Below, one piece after another: positions 46,301 to 56,300 of a DNA stretch of 63,984 nucleotides (positions within the stretch are counted from its first letter, which is position 1; every line of letters begins with the position of its first letter). Source of the DNA: Candidatus Kryptoniota bacterium (GTDB lineage Bacteria > Bacteroidota > Ignavibacteria > Kryptoniales > JAKASW01); contig JAHECO010000020.1 of the NCBI GenBank assembly GCA_024641705.1, positions 1 through 63,984 of the forward strand, read 5' to 3'. Made by a program: the position numbers and the translations under genes. The notes below the pieces were generated by a model. That model was given only the letters and a program-made list of their open reading frames with translations. It made no database searches and had not been told where the DNA came from.

Positions 46301-46539
46301 CCGCTATGGTTATCGGCATGTTGCCGCTGGCGGTGTCCCGCGATGCAGGCTCGGAGTGGAAGTCGGGCCTCGCGTGGGCAATAATAGGCGGACTGATCAG
46401 CTCGATGTTCCTGACACTTGTCCTTGTCCCGGTTGTGTACGAGCTTTTTGAGCACGCCCAGGTGCGACTCAAAAATATGTTCGCTCGCAGGGAACATGGC
46501 GATGTATCAGACCTTCAGGCAGAGCCTGTAGAAGATTGA
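43396..46539 (+). CDS. RND multidrug efflux transporter, AcrB/HAE1 type
   Basis: A 1047-residue inner-membrane pump with the usual 12-helix duplicated fold and two large periplasmic loops. The N-terminus (TELAIKRPTLVVVIFGALALLGIYS), the proton-relay aspartate pair in GILVDDSIVVIENI of TM4, and the matching GKNAILLVDRANQ of TM10 are typical. It exports hydrophobic or amphipathic compounds by proton antiport. It follows its adaptor by 32 bases, and a strong hairpin lies 8 bases after the stop. Confidence 0.95.
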   Translation: MTITELAIKRPTLVVVIFGALALLGIYSLINLNYELLPKITPPVLTVTTIYPGASPNEIENSVTKPVEDALSSLDQINSISSTSNEGVSFVIVQFDQSADINTEMQDAQQKVNQIVSGLPFGVKTPSISKFDLQAIPVLRLGVTSNMPSTKFYQFVVDRIQPRLSEIPGVGLVTLVGGLQREIRVNLDEAKLRAYGISMLQVLNAVQTSNIDYPTGKLQDDSHQLVVRVAGKFGSVDAIRNLIIKRSGDGGEVRLSDVADVEDGHKEYQTITRINGVTSIGILVQKQTDANAVNVSRHVRAELKKIENDYKAENIKFDIAQDGSRFTIEAANGVKFDLALAVVLVAIVMLLFLHSLRNSFIVMLAIPASILSTFIVMYVLGYSLNLMTLLGLSLVVGILVDDSIVVIENIHHHLESGEKPRTAAVKGRNEIGFAALSITMVDVVIYVPLALTGGLIGNIVREFAMVVVISTLMSLFVSFTVTPLLASRISKLEKMTDGTFIGRFAIAFEKYFHNLVAYYISLLRWSLNNRWKVVAISAALFVASLALAPLGFIGAEFIPQSDMGQFAVTLDMPPNYTVRNTNLVTEKVERYVHSLPAVSKDFVEVGVSNEGLIGQSSNHSSELDVELVPKEKRKQSTDQIGEKIKKFALQIPGVRVRVDPIGLFGTANQTPIQLIVSGPSRADVLKSAQILEDVVKSIPGTADVRLSTDIANPEMRVEIDRQKLAAFGLSIADVGATLQVAMQGNDDAKFREGGDDYDILVSLDKFDKSSISDLKQMTFINNKGQKIRLQQFADVYQATGPSVLQRFDRISAVTVYSQVIGRPTGTVGQDIKNAMAKKVLPAGVDITYWGDLKNQADAFSSLGLALIAAIIFVYLVLVALYDSYGEPFIILFSIPVAMVGAFLALALTMNSLNIFSILGIIMLIGLVGKNAILLVDRANQKKREEGLSTFDALIEAGESRIRPIMMTTTAMVIGMLPLAVSRDAGSEWKSGLAWAIIGGLISSMFLTLVLVPVVYELFEHAQVRLKNMFARREHGDVSDLQAEPVED

Positions 46540-46546
46540 GTTGGGA

Positions 46547-46578
46547 CACCTTGCGAATATCAAAACATTCGCAAGGTG
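46547..46578 (+). terminator. Perfect 12-bp hairpin after the RND operon
   Basis: CACCTTGCGAAT and ATTCGCAAGGTG pair perfectly around ATCAAAAC. There is no T run; the position between two operons supports a terminator role. Confidence 0.55.
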
Positions 46579-46612
46579 AGCTCGCCTCTCTTTCACAATC
46601 AGCTTTCGCAGG

Positions 46613-46664
46613 TTATATTTTCAGGAGGTTACTGCTGTGAATATAAATCAATGAGAGTCTGCCG
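46613..46664 (+). promoter_or_regulatory. bioB leader: inverted repeat, strong ribosome site, two tiny frames
   Basis: TTATATT (46613-46619) and AATATAA (46640-46646) flank AGGAGG (46623-46628). The strong ribosome site is nine bases from GTG at 46637, which opens only five codons. A second frame, ATG at 46651, ends in TGA overlapping the bioB GTG (GTGA). Translation of bioB may depend on coupling from these frames, or the repeat may be an operator for a biotin regulator. Confidence 0.45.
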
Positions 46665-47663
46665 GTGAAACCGATCGAAGAAGTTACATCTGGCGTTCGG
46701 CATGATTGGACGAACGATGAGATAGCTGATATATACAACCTTCCGCTGCTCGAACTCGTTTACAAGGCTGCGACAATTCATAGGCAATTCCACGATCCAT
46801 CGGAGGTGCAGGTCTGTTCGCTTCTATCGATAAAGACCGGCGGATGCCCGGAAGACTGCGCATACTGTCCGCAATCTGCCGAGTACGACACGGGTGTGAA
46901 AGTTGAGCCGCTCCTACAGGTTGATGAGGTCCTGGAGAAGGCGCGCAATGCGAAGGAAGCCGGCGCGACCCGATTCTGCATGGGCGCGGCATGGCGCGAG
47001 GTGCACGACAACAGGGACTTCGACCGGGTGCTCGAGATGGTAAAGGGCGTGAACGACATCGGCCTCGAAGTATGTGCGACGCTCGGTATGGTCACCGAGG
47101 AACAGGCGAATAAGCTGAAGGCAGCTGGGCTTTATGCCTACAACCACAACGTCGACACATCTTCGGGATACTATAAAAGCATTATCACTACGCGCACCTA
47201 CCAGGAGCGCATCGACACTATAAAGAACACGCGCAAGGCCGAGATTACGGTTTGCAGCGGCGGTATTATCGGGATGGGCGAATCGGTGGAGGACAGGATC
47301 GACATGCTCATGACGCTTGCGAACCTTGATCCGCATCCGGAGTCGGTGCCGATAAACGCGCTGGTCCCCGTGGCAGGAACGCCGCTCGAAGGCCGGCCGC
47401 CGGTCGATGCGTGGGAGTTTGCCAGGATGATCGCGACCGCGCGAATCCTTATGCCGAAATCAATGGTGAGACTCTCTGCGGGAAGGCTACAGCTCTCGAA
47501 AGAGGCGCAGGCAATATGTTTTCTCGCAGGTGCCAATTCCATATTCGCCGGCGATAAGCTTCTTACAACTCCGAACCCCGCCGTGGATGAGGACAGGGAG
47601 CTCTTCGCCTCGCTCGGACTAAAACCGCGGAAGGCATTCAAGGAAGAGATGTCTTCCAACTAG
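46665..47663 (+). CDS. bioB: Biotin synthase
   Basis: A 332-residue radical SAM enzyme that inserts sulfur into dethiobiotin. The 4Fe-4S motif is [13 protein letters not shown]; the 2Fe-2S ligands are among later Cys residues such as those of TRFCMG and LEVCATLG. The only start matching the family N-terminus is GTG at 46665, which has no good ribosome site of its own; an in-frame CTG lies two codons earlier. It heads bioB-bioF-bioD-bioA. Confidence 0.96.
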   Translation: MKPIEEVTSGVRHDWTNDEIADIYNLPLLELVYKAATIHRQFHDPSEVQVCSLLSIKTGGCPEDCAYCPQSAEYDTGVKVEPLLQVDEVLEKARNAKEAGATRFCMGAAWREVHDNRDFDRVLEMVKGVNDIGLEVCATLGMVTEEQANKLKAAGLYAYNHNVDTSSGYYKSIITTRTYQERIDTIKNTRKAEITVCSGGIIGMGESVEDRIDMLMTLANLDPHPESVPINALVPVAGTPLEGRPPVDAWEFARMIATARILMPKSMVRLSAGRLQLSKEAQAICFLAGANSIFAGDKLLTTPNPAVDEDRELFASLGLKPRKAFKEEMSSN

Positions 47664-47672
47664 ACACTCGTG

Positions 47673-48806
47673 ATGAGTGAAGCAGAAGATAAACTAAGAC
47701 TCACGCTTGAGGAGAGAAGCTCTCAGGAATCGCTAAGGAGCCTGACCGTGACGGACGGCCTGGTCGACTTTTGCTCGAACGATTATCTCGGCTTTTCACG
47801 GTCTCAGGCTCTGAAGGACAGGATCCGGGACGAGGTGGCCCGGCACCAGGATTACAGGATCGGTTCAACCGGCTCGCGGCTCATCTCGGGCAACAGCGTT
47901 TACTACGAAGGATTGGAAAGGCATCTCGCCGAGTTCCACAAAGCGGAGAGCGGGCTGATCTTCAATTCGGGCTACGACGCGAATCTCGGAGTATTCTCGT
48001 CAGTACCCCAGCGGACCGACACCATCCTGTACGACCGGCTGGTTCACGCGTCGATAAGGGACGGCATCCGGCTGAGCCACGCGCGCGCTTTTGCTTTTGA
48101 ACATAACGATGTGGAAGATCTTGAACGAAAGCTGAAAGGAGCTTCGGGGGTCATCTATGTGGCGGTCGAGTCGGTTTACTCGATGGACGGCGATTTCGCT
48201 CCCCTGCCGGAAATGTCAGAACTCTGCGGCAGGTACGGCGCGAACCTTATCGTCGACGAAGCTCATGCCACCGGCGTCTTCGGCCAAAGAGGAGAAGGAA
48301 GGGTGGCCGAGCTCGGACTCCAGAATCGTGTCTTTGCAAGGCTGCATACCTTCGGAAAGGCGCTCGGCACGCACGGAGCGATCGTTCTCGGGTCGTCGAC
48401 GCTGCGGTCGTATCTCGTGAACTTCGCACGTTCATTCATATATACCACCGCCCTTCCTTTCCACAGCCTTGCTTCGATCAGGTGCGCATATGAACTCCTC
48501 GCGAGTGAAGGTGAGCTGATGAAAAATCTTAAGGAGAAGATTCAATACCTCAAGAACCGCGCCGGTGCCGACATTTTGAAGAAAATGATCCCAGGCGAGA
48601 GCGCGATTCAATGCGTGCTCATACCGGGAAATTCTGAGGTGAGAAGAGTGGCAAGAGGCATTCAGGAGGCGGGCTTCGATGTATGCCCGATTATGCACCC
48701 TACCGTTCCGGCAGGATCGGAACGCCTGAGGATTTGCGTGCACGCATTCAATACCGAAGATCAAATAAACGGGTTAATAAACAAACTGCGGACATTACTG
48801 CCATGA
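47673..48806 (+). CDS. bioF: 8-amino-7-oxononanoate synthase
   Basis: A 377-residue PLP enzyme that joins pimeloyl-ACP/CoA and alanine. The VDEAHATGVFG motif and the PLP lysine in HTFGKALGTHGA are typical of the alpha-oxoamine synthase family. It starts 9 bases after bioB (ATG at 47673) and its stop overlaps the bioD start by ATGA. Confidence 0.94.
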   Translation: MSEAEDKLRLTLEERSSQESLRSLTVTDGLVDFCSNDYLGFSRSQALKDRIRDEVARHQDYRIGSTGSRLISGNSVYYEGLERHLAEFHKAESGLIFNSGYDANLGVFSSVPQRTDTILYDRLVHASIRDGIRLSHARAFAFEHNDVEDLERKLKGASGVIYVAVESVYSMDGDFAPLPEMSELCGRYGANLIVDEAHATGVFGQRGEGRVAELGLQNRVFARLHTFGKALGTHGAIVLGSSTLRSYLVNFARSFIYTTALPFHSLASIRCAYELLASEGELMKNLKEKIQYLKNRAGADILKKMIPGESAIQCVLIPGNSEVRRVARGIQEAGFDVCPIMHPTVPAGSERLRICVHAFNTEDQINGLINKLRTLLP

Positions 48807-49429
48807 AAAAAATCTTCGTTACCGGAATCGACACGGACATCGGAAAGACTATCGTAGCTGCTATCCTGACAGAAGCCCTCGAGGCGGATTACTGGAAGCC
48901 GATCCAGGCAGGCGATCTGGACGACTCGGACACGAACAAGGTCAGGCAGCTCATATCGAACTCCAAATCGGTGCTTCATCCGGAGGCTTACCGACTCACG
49001 CAATCGCTCTCGCCGCACGCCGCCGCCGCGATCGACGGCGTTAAGATCGACATGAACCTGATAAAGGATTCGATGCCTTCCACGGAGGGGCGGGATCTGA
49101 TAATCGAAGGCGCCGGAGGAGCGATGTCGCCGGTAAACGATTCACATGTCGTCATGGATCTCATAAAGAGCCTGGGTGCGGAGGCGGTGATAGTTTCCAA
49201 GCACTACCTCGGAAGCATTAATCATACTCTGCTGACCATCGACGCCATGAGGCGACGCGGACTCCCGATCGTCGGAGTCTTCTTTAACGGGAATCCGGTG
49301 CAGACTTCGGTCGATTTCATACTCCGTTATTCCGGGATTAAAGCCCTCGGCTTTATCGATGAGGAGAAGAGTTTCGACCGGGAGGTCGTGAAGAGGTACG
49401 CTCAGCTGTTCAGGAAAGAATTCAGATAA
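48803..49429 (+). CDS. bioD: Dethiobiotin synthetase
   Basis: A 208-residue ATP-dependent carboxylase that closes the ureido ring. The P-loop is GIDTDIGKT (Lys15), and EGAGGAMSP is the second conserved stretch. The start ATG at 48803 overlaps the bioF stop (ATGA), which settles it against a longer frame reaching into bioF. The bioD stop overlaps the bioA start as TAATG. Confidence 0.94.
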   Translation: MKKIFVTGIDTDIGKTIVAAILTEALEADYWKPIQAGDLDDSDTNKVRQLISNSKSVLHPEAYRLTQSLSPHAAAAIDGVKIDMNLIKDSMPSTEGRDLIIEGAGGAMSPVNDSHVVMDLIKSLGAEAVIVSKHYLGSINHTLLTIDAMRRRGLPIVGVFFNGNPVQTSVDFILRYSGIKALGFIDEEKSFDREVVKRYAQLFRKEFR

Positions 49430-50709
49430 TGAATCTTGCGGATCGGGACAGGCAAGTCATCTGGCATCCGTACACTCAAATGCAGACGTCAGGCCTGCCT
49501 GTGCCGATCGTTCGGGGCGAAGGGGCACGTCTCTATGACGAGGCGGGGAACGAGTATATCGATGCGATATCCTCATGGTGGGTCAATATCCACGGCCATG
49601 CTCACCCGTATATTGCTGAGAAGGTTGCCGATCAGCTTCGTAAACTCGAACATGTAATATTTGCCGGGTTCACGCACGAACCCGCGGTCGAGCTCGCAGA
49701 ACGGCTCCTCAAAGTCCTTCCTCCGAACCAGTCGAAGATATTTTATTCCGACAACGGCTCCACCGCCGTGGAGGTTGCCGTGAAGATGGCTCTCCAATAC
49801 TGGCACAACCGCGGGCGTAAGAAACAGACGATTATCGTGCTGAGCAATTCATATCACGGCGACACGTTCGGTGCAATGTCGGTCAGCGTCAGGGACCTGT
49901 TCACGCAGCCTTTCTGGGATTTGCTCTTCGATGTCGTTGCGGTCGACGCTCCCGTAAAAGGGAGGGAGGAAGACTCGCTGAAGCAGTTCGCGAAGGCGGC
50001 GGAGCGCGACGACATAGCGGCGTTCATCTTCGAGCCTCTTCTCCAGGGAGCCGGCGGGATGATCGTCTACGATCACGAACCGCTCGACCGCATGATCGGG
50101 TTGTGCCGCGAGAGAGGTATCCCGACGATAGCGGACGAGGTGCTCACCGGCTTTGGACGAACGGGGAAGTTCTTTGCCTCCGATTTTCTACGGAACAAAC
50201 CGGACATCATCTGTATGTCCAAGGGACTCACCGGCGGCACGATGGCGCTCGGGGCGACATCGTGCACGGAGGAGATCTTCGAGGGTTTCCTGTCAGACGA
50301 CAAGAGGAAGAGTTTCTTCCACGGACATTCGTACACCGGGAATCCTGTCGCTTGTGCCGCGGCGCTCGCAAGCCTGGACCTTTTCGAAAAGAAAGAAACC
50401 TGGACAGACATTGAAAGGATAGCCGGGCGGCACGGGGAATTCCTGTCCGGGATTACGAGTCACCCGCGTGTCGAAGACCCGCGTCAGATCGGGACGGTAC
50501 TCGCCTTCAATGTCACGACACGTGAAGAGCCCGGCTACCTCAACAAGGTCAGAGACTGGATGAACGACTACTGCGTCAGCCGCCGAATCGTCATCAGGCC
50601 GCTCGGGAACGTGATGTACTTGATACCGCCCTACTGCATTACGGACGACGAGCTGGGGCGCGTCTATTCGACATTATCGGCGATGCTGGACGAGTTCCCT
50701 GCGGAATAG
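49429..50709 (+). CDS. bioA: Adenosylmethionine-8-amino-7-oxononanoate aminotransferase
   Basis: A 426-residue class III PLP aminotransferase that uses S-adenosylmethionine as amino donor. The N-terminal WHPYTQMQ and SSWWVNIHGHAHP, the SYHGDTFGAMSVS region and the PLP lysine in MSKGLTGG are characteristic. Its ATG overlaps the bioD stop by one base, so the four bio genes are translationally coupled. Confidence 0.96.
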   Translation: MNLADRDRQVIWHPYTQMQTSGLPVPIVRGEGARLYDEAGNEYIDAISSWWVNIHGHAHPYIAEKVADQLRKLEHVIFAGFTHEPAVELAERLLKVLPPNQSKIFYSDNGSTAVEVAVKMALQYWHNRGRKKQTIIVLSNSYHGDTFGAMSVSVRDLFTQPFWDLLFDVVAVDAPVKGREEDSLKQFAKAAERDDIAAFIFEPLLQGAGGMIVYDHEPLDRMIGLCRERGIPTIADEVLTGFGRTGKFFASDFLRNKPDIICMSKGLTGGTMALGATSCTEEIFEGFLSDDKRKSFFHGHSYTGNPVACAAALASLDLFEKKETWTDIERIAGRHGEFLSGITSHPRVEDPRQIGTVLAFNVTTREEPGYLNKVRDWMNDYCVSRRIVIRPLGNVMYLIPPYCITDDELGRVYSTLSAMLDEFPAE

Positions 50710-50858
50710 AGTAATTAGGGAGTAAGGGGAAGAGTTCGTCTTCCGAAAAAAAGCCCCGATTCGTGAAGGATTAGCTCAACCAGGGGAAATCTGCAGATGA
50801 CAATTGTCGGCTCAAATAGTTGTCAACTTATGCCGGTTTTGCTAACTTCCATCAGGTA

Positions 50859-52079
50859 ATGGCAAAATCCGTCGATCATATCGCCATCACGGGGATGGGT
50901 TCGATTTCACCGATGGGATACAGCCCTGATGAGGTGTGGCAGTCTTATCTTCGCAGGCAATCACTCCTGAGGCCGCGGATCTTCAACGGCGAGAAGGTGG
51001 CGGTAGCGAGCCTGCAGAAGCCTTCCGAAGATATAGTCAAGTCGATAAGGCTTGAAGAAGCCTATCACAAGCATCTCGACAGGACCGTCCTTATGGCGAT
51101 GCACTGTGCGCGCGAGGCGGCGGAGCAGGCAGGGTGGGAACGTGCGGACAGCGGGCCGAGAACGGGTGTCAACATCGGATCATCGAGGGGGGCGACCGGC
51201 ATCCTCGAGGAGTTCCACACCGCCTACGTCCGCTCCCCGTCGCAGCGTCTTGACCCGCTTACTTCGCCGACGACGACACTCGGGAACATCTCGAGCACGG
51301 TTGCGCACGACATCGGTGCCAACGGGCCGGAGCTCAGCCATTCGGTAACCTGCAGCTCGGGACTCCACGCGATCTTCAACGGCATCGCTTGGATGAGGGC
51401 AGGGCTCGCCGACCGTTTCCTGGTCGGCGGAGCGGAAGCGCCGTTGACAGGATTCACTGTGGCCCAGATGAAGGCACTGCGCATTTACACCAACGAGACG
51501 AATTCTGAATTTCCTTCCCGTCCTTGTGCGTCGGAAGCGCCGCTGCACGATACGTTGGCGCTCGGTGAAGGGGGAGCTATTTTTGCCATCGAGAAGTTGA
51601 CCGGCGCGCAGATCAAGGAGAAGAAACAAACGGTACTCGGCGTTATAGAAGGGTTTGGCTACGGCATCGAATCTCCGGGCACGGCGACTTCCGTTACCGA
51701 AGACGGGCTGGCTCTCAGAAATGCAATGACGATGGCGCTGAAAAGTCTGCCGTCCGGAGATGCGGTCGATATGATCATCCTCCACGCGCCCGGGACGATC
51801 AAAGGGGACAGAAGCGAACTCAATGCGATAAAGATCGTTTTCGGCGGCAAGCTCCCGGTACTGCTGTCGAACAAATGGTTCATCGGCCATACGTTCGGGG
51901 CGTCGGCCGCTCTCAGCCTCGAGTACGCACTCCTGATTCTCGCAGGGGACGACTATATAGATTTCCCCTATCCCGTCATGTTCGAGAACCAGCGGCGGCC
52001 GGTCCGCAGGATAATGATCAACGCGGCGGGATTTGGAGGTAACGCGGCAAGCTTGATCGTATCGAAACCTCTCAAGTAA
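50859..52079 (+). CDS. Beta-ketoacyl-ACP synthase linked to the biotin operon
   Basis: A 406-residue KAS I/II-type condensing enzyme. The start at 50859 gives the usual KAS N-terminus (HIAITGMGSISPMG). The full catalytic triad is present: Cys165 in VTCSSGLH, His309 in LHAPGT and His344 in SNKWFIGHTFGASA, with the conserved Lys339. It is therefore likely active. It sits 149 bases after bioA, with no bioC or bioH nearby, and could help build the pimeloyl precursor. A general fatty-acid role is the alternative. Confidence 0.85.
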   Translation: MAKSVDHIAITGMGSISPMGYSPDEVWQSYLRRQSLLRPRIFNGEKVAVASLQKPSEDIVKSIRLEEAYHKHLDRTVLMAMHCAREAAEQAGWERADSGPRTGVNIGSSRGATGILEEFHTAYVRSPSQRLDPLTSPTTTLGNISSTVAHDIGANGPELSHSVTCSSGLHAIFNGIAWMRAGLADRFLVGGAEAPLTGFTVAQMKALRIYTNETNSEFPSRPCASEAPLHDTLALGEGGAIFAIEKLTGAQIKEKKQTVLGVIEGFGYGIESPGTATSVTEDGLALRNAMTMALKSLPSGDAVDMIILHAPGTIKGDRSELNAIKIVFGGKLPVLLSNKWFIGHTFGASAALSLEYALLILAGDDYIDFPYPVMFENQRRPVRRIMINAAGFGGNAASLIVSKPLK

Positions 52080-52096
52080 ATGCAGGGTGGCATCGA

Positions 52097-53128
52097 ATGA
52101 CTCCAAAGATAACTATCTACGAGATAGCAAAGGCAGCCGGGGTCGGGATCGGGACCGTATCCCGTGTCCTGAATAATCATCCGAACGTGACTCCTGAGAC
52201 GCGCGCGAAAGTAAAAGAGGTCGTCATGCGCATGCACTACCAGCCGCATACATATGCCCAGCGGCTCGCAAGGCGCCATTCCCAGACCATATCCGCCATT
52301 ATACCATTCTTCACAAACTACTTCTTCGTTGAGATACTCAGGGGAGTCCAAGAGGAGATCACCAGTCTCGGGTACGACCTGATGCTCTTCGGGGTCAACA
52401 ATATAAGTCAGGTCGAATCCAAGTTCGCTCTTTCGCTTCAGAGAGGAAGAGTGGATGGAATCCTCTTCTTCTCGATGAAGTTGCCCGACCGCATCGTGCC
52501 GAGGCTGAGAGAGGCGGGTATCCCCGTGGTTCTCATAGACAGCTACTACCCCAAGCTCGATTCTATTTCGGTCGCGAATATTGACGGAGCATATGACGCG
52601 ACGAACTATCTGATCAACTTAGGTTACCAAAGAATCGGGATGATCAATGCGCTCCTCATGAGCGCTCCCGCTGCCGAGCGGCTGCAGGGCTACAGGCGAG
52701 CACTCGAAAGCAACGGCATAAGGTACGCCGCCGACCTTGTGAAGACCGGTGTTAATACGAAACAGGACGGGTTCAATCGCGAAGCCGGCTATGAGGCAAT
52801 GATGGAGTTTATCAAGATGGGCGCGGAGATGCCAGAGGCGTTCTTCGTGTCTTCCGATATACAGGCTCTCGGCGCAATCGCCGCACTTTTGGAAAACGGC
52901 TTCAGGGTACCGGAAGATGTCTCCATGGTCGGCTTCGACGACATCGAACTTGCGAGCCACGTCGGTCTTACAACTATGCGGCAGCCGATGTACCAGATGG
53001 GGCAAATGGCGGTTGAGCGCCTGGCCGCCCGATTATCCGATCCGGGGCTTGAGGTAATCCACAAGACATTTCTCCCCGAGCTCGTGGTGAGGGGAACCTG
53101 CCGGCGTGCGAAGGTCAGTGCCGGGTGA
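52097..53128 (+). CDS. LacI-family transcriptional regulator
   Basis: A 343-residue regulator with N-terminal helix-turn-helix TIYEIAKAAGVGIGTVSRVLNNH and a periplasmic-binding-protein-like effector domain (SIPFFTN-type start near residue 70, VGFDDIELASHV near 280). LacI regulators of this group usually sense sugars. Its targets are not evident; it follows the ketoacyl synthase by 17 bases and precedes the secreted BNR protein. It might act on either pectin locus, but I saw no matching operator there. Confidence 0.9.
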   Translation: MTPKITIYEIAKAAGVGIGTVSRVLNNHPNVTPETRAKVKEVVMRMHYQPHTYAQRLARRHSQTISAIIPFFTNYFFVEILRGVQEEITSLGYDLMLFGVNNISQVESKFALSLQRGRVDGILFFSMKLPDRIVPRLREAGIPVVLIDSYYPKLDSISVANIDGAYDATNYLINLGYQRIGMINALLMSAPAAERLQGYRRALESNGIRYAADLVKTGVNTKQDGFNREAGYEAMMEFIKMGAEMPEAFFVSSDIQALGAIAALLENGFRVPEDVSMVGFDDIELASHVGLTTMRQPMYQMGQMAVERLAARLSDPGLEVIHKTFLPELVVRGTCRRAKVSAG

Positions 53129-53398
53129 ACAAGGCCGCCCCGTGTCACTTTCCTTCTCCTGTCGTGACGCATAAAGGGAAGCGGTTTCAACTTCTCTAAA
53201 GTTCGCGGCGAATCCTTTCATTTAAGATTCACCGGGCGTTTCTTAAATTAGTTCAACAGAAGTTAAACCATTTTGCCCGCGATATTGTTATCATCATTCA
53301 CATAGCATTTGAAAAACCGAGTCTTGTGGATACAGCTGCACCGGCTGAATAACCGGAAAGTATCATATACCATTCTCTTATAACGAAGGACCCGCACA

Positions 53399-56300
53399 AT
53401 GAAGAAGATCTCATTCCTTTTCAACAAGCCATTCGTCTTCCTGATTTTACCACTGGCTATTCTGGCTTTCGCAGCATCCGGCAGTGCCGGAGCGCAAATA
53501 CAGCTGGAGAAGACCTATTCCAGCCTGAGCTGGCGAATGGTCGGCCCTTACAGGGCCGGGTGGGCGACGATGGCAGCTGGAGTGCCCGATCACCCGAACA
53601 CTTTCTATTTCGGAGCCGCAGGCGGCGGCGTGTGGAAGACGAACGACGCCGGTCGGACATGGCATCCGCTCATGCAGCACGAGGGCGCCTCGTCGGTAGG
53701 AGCTATTGATATCTCCGCATCCGACCCTAACGTCATTTATGTCGGCTCGGGTCAGGTCGCTTTCCGCTACGACATGCTTGCCGGCGGCGGAGTCTATAAA
53801 TCATCGGACGGAGGGAAAACCTGGACGAATGTCGGCCTGAAGGGTACGCAGCACATCGGACGCATAATCGTAGACCCGCGAAATCCCGGGCGTGTCCTGG
53901 TCGCCGGGCTGGGAAATGTCTTCGCGCCGAACGCCGACAGGGGAGTTTTCCTCAGCACGGATGGCGGTGCGAGCTGGACCAAGACCCTCTTCGTTAATGA
54001 CAGCACGGGAGCCGTCGACCTTGCCTCCGATGCGGAGGATCCTTCGGTCGTGTATGCAGCGCTCTGGCAGATGGAGGCCCATCCCTGGCTCGATTACTTC
54101 ATGCCCCAGACCGGAGCGGGCTCCGGAATCTTCAAGAGCACGGACGGAGGGGAACACTGGGCGAGATTGACAGGCGGCGGACTGCCGTCCGGCCCGCTCG
54201 GAAGGATCGGACTGGCGGTCGCACGAGGGAGCAAGGGGCAAATCGTTTATGCGACCATCATTGCTCCGAACGGAGCGAGCGGCCTTTACAGGTCTGATGA
54301 CGGCGGAACTAACTGGAGTTTTGTCAACAAAAACCCGGGACTTGCGAACTCGTATTTCAGCCGGGTGACCGTCGACCCGACCAACGCCAACATCGTTTAT
54401 GTCATGGACCGCTCCATTCATAAGTCCGTGGACGGTGGGAAGAGTTTCATAATGTTCAAAGGTGCGCCGGGCGGAGATGATTACCATTTCCTGTGGATCA
54501 ACCCGCTCAACACTCAATACATGATCACCGCCTCAGACCAGGGTTGCGTCGTGAGCGTGGACGGCGGCAAGACATGGTCCAGCTGGTACAACCAGCCCAC
54601 GGGGCAGTTCTACCATATCGCAGTTGACGACCAGTTCCCCTATAAGATTTACGGCGGCCAGCAGGACAACGGGACTGTCGGAATTCTGAGCCGCGGCCCG
54701 TACGGCGTGATCGAAGACCGCGACTGGCATCCCGTAGGCGGCGACGAACGTGATTACGACGTCCCCAAGCCGGGCGATCCCAACCTGGTGTTCGGCAGCG
54801 GACTCGGAGGCCATTTCTCCCGATTCGACAATGTCACGAGACAGGTTGCCGAAATATCTCCGCGGCCTCTGACCACGTATGGAGAACGTGAGTCGACCGT
54901 GCAGTACAGATATACCTGGATCACGCCGCTCGTGTTTTCCCCGACCGGCAAGCACGCGCTGTACGTCGCCAACCAGTATTTGTGGAAGTCTCTGGACGAC
55001 GGGAACCACTGGCAGAAGGTAAGCCCGGACTTGAGCGGAATGAGGCCGGGGTCGAAAGACTACTTTAGTCCGAGCCGCATCCAGGCGAAAGACGCAGGCT
55101 ATGGAGTGATCTTCACTATCGCGCCGTCGCCGAGATCGGAAAACATCATATGGATCGGCACCGATGACGGTCTCATCCAGCTGACAACCGATGGCGGGAA
55201 GACTTGGAAAAATGTCACACCGAATATCGTGCCCCTCTGGGCGCGCGTGGATGCGATAGACCCGTCGTATCTGTCCGACGGTACAGCCTACGCCGCAGTC
55301 AACACGCAGCGACTGGGCTATGTAAAGCCGCTGATCTTCAAGACAACTGATTTCGGAAAGACATGGGAGACGATCGCGAACGGTATCCCGTCGGATGAGT
55401 TTGTAAACTCCGTCCGAACCGATCCCGTCCGGAAGGGCCTCCTGTACGCCGCGACGAACAGGGGCGTCTACGTCTCGTTTGACGACGGTGCGGATTGGAA
55501 CCCGTTGGCACTCAATCTTCCCACCGTCTGCGTGAACGATCTTGTCGTACACGGCAACGACCTTGTGGCAGGGACGCAGGGGAGAGGGATTTGGATCCTT
55601 GACGACGTCGAGCCCCTCAGGGAGATAAGCGCGTCCACTCCGGCGGAAGCAGTTCGTCTGTTCCATCCGGCTGTAGCCGTCCGTCTGAGGGCAGACGAGA
55701 ACAAGGACACACCCTGGCCGCCCGAGACCGCTCTCGGACAGAATCCACCGACGGGCGCCGTAATCGACTACTGGCTAAAGAACGATGTGCGCGGACCGGT
55801 CACGCTCACGATACGTGACTCGAAAGGACAGGTTGTAAACGAATTTGTAAGCGGCAAGGAGCCGGCGGAGCTTCCAGCAAACCGTTACTTCCAGGCTGAA
55901 TGGATAAAAGCCGAACAGGAGTTGTCGGCCGGGGCCGGTTCGCATCGTTTCGTCTGGGATCTCCGTTATCCCCGCCCCCCTGCATTGCGATACGGCTATT
56001 CAATCGCCGCCGTCTGGCCTGAGGGCGGCACCAACGACGTCGATGCGGGCACGCCGCTCGATCCGGAAGGTCCTCTGGTGCTGCCGGGCAAATACACGGC
56101 GACCCTCTTAGTCGACGGGAAGAAGTACACTCAGCCCTTCACCGTGAAGGAAGACCCGCGTGTCCACGTGAGTATGGAAGAACTGCGGCAGCAGCTGAAT
56201 TTGGCGAAACTGATCGACAAGGCGCTGAAGGAAGCTGTTACGACACACAGCGAGATCCATAAGATGCTCGATCAGAAGAAGGGCTCCCTGACCCCGCCGA

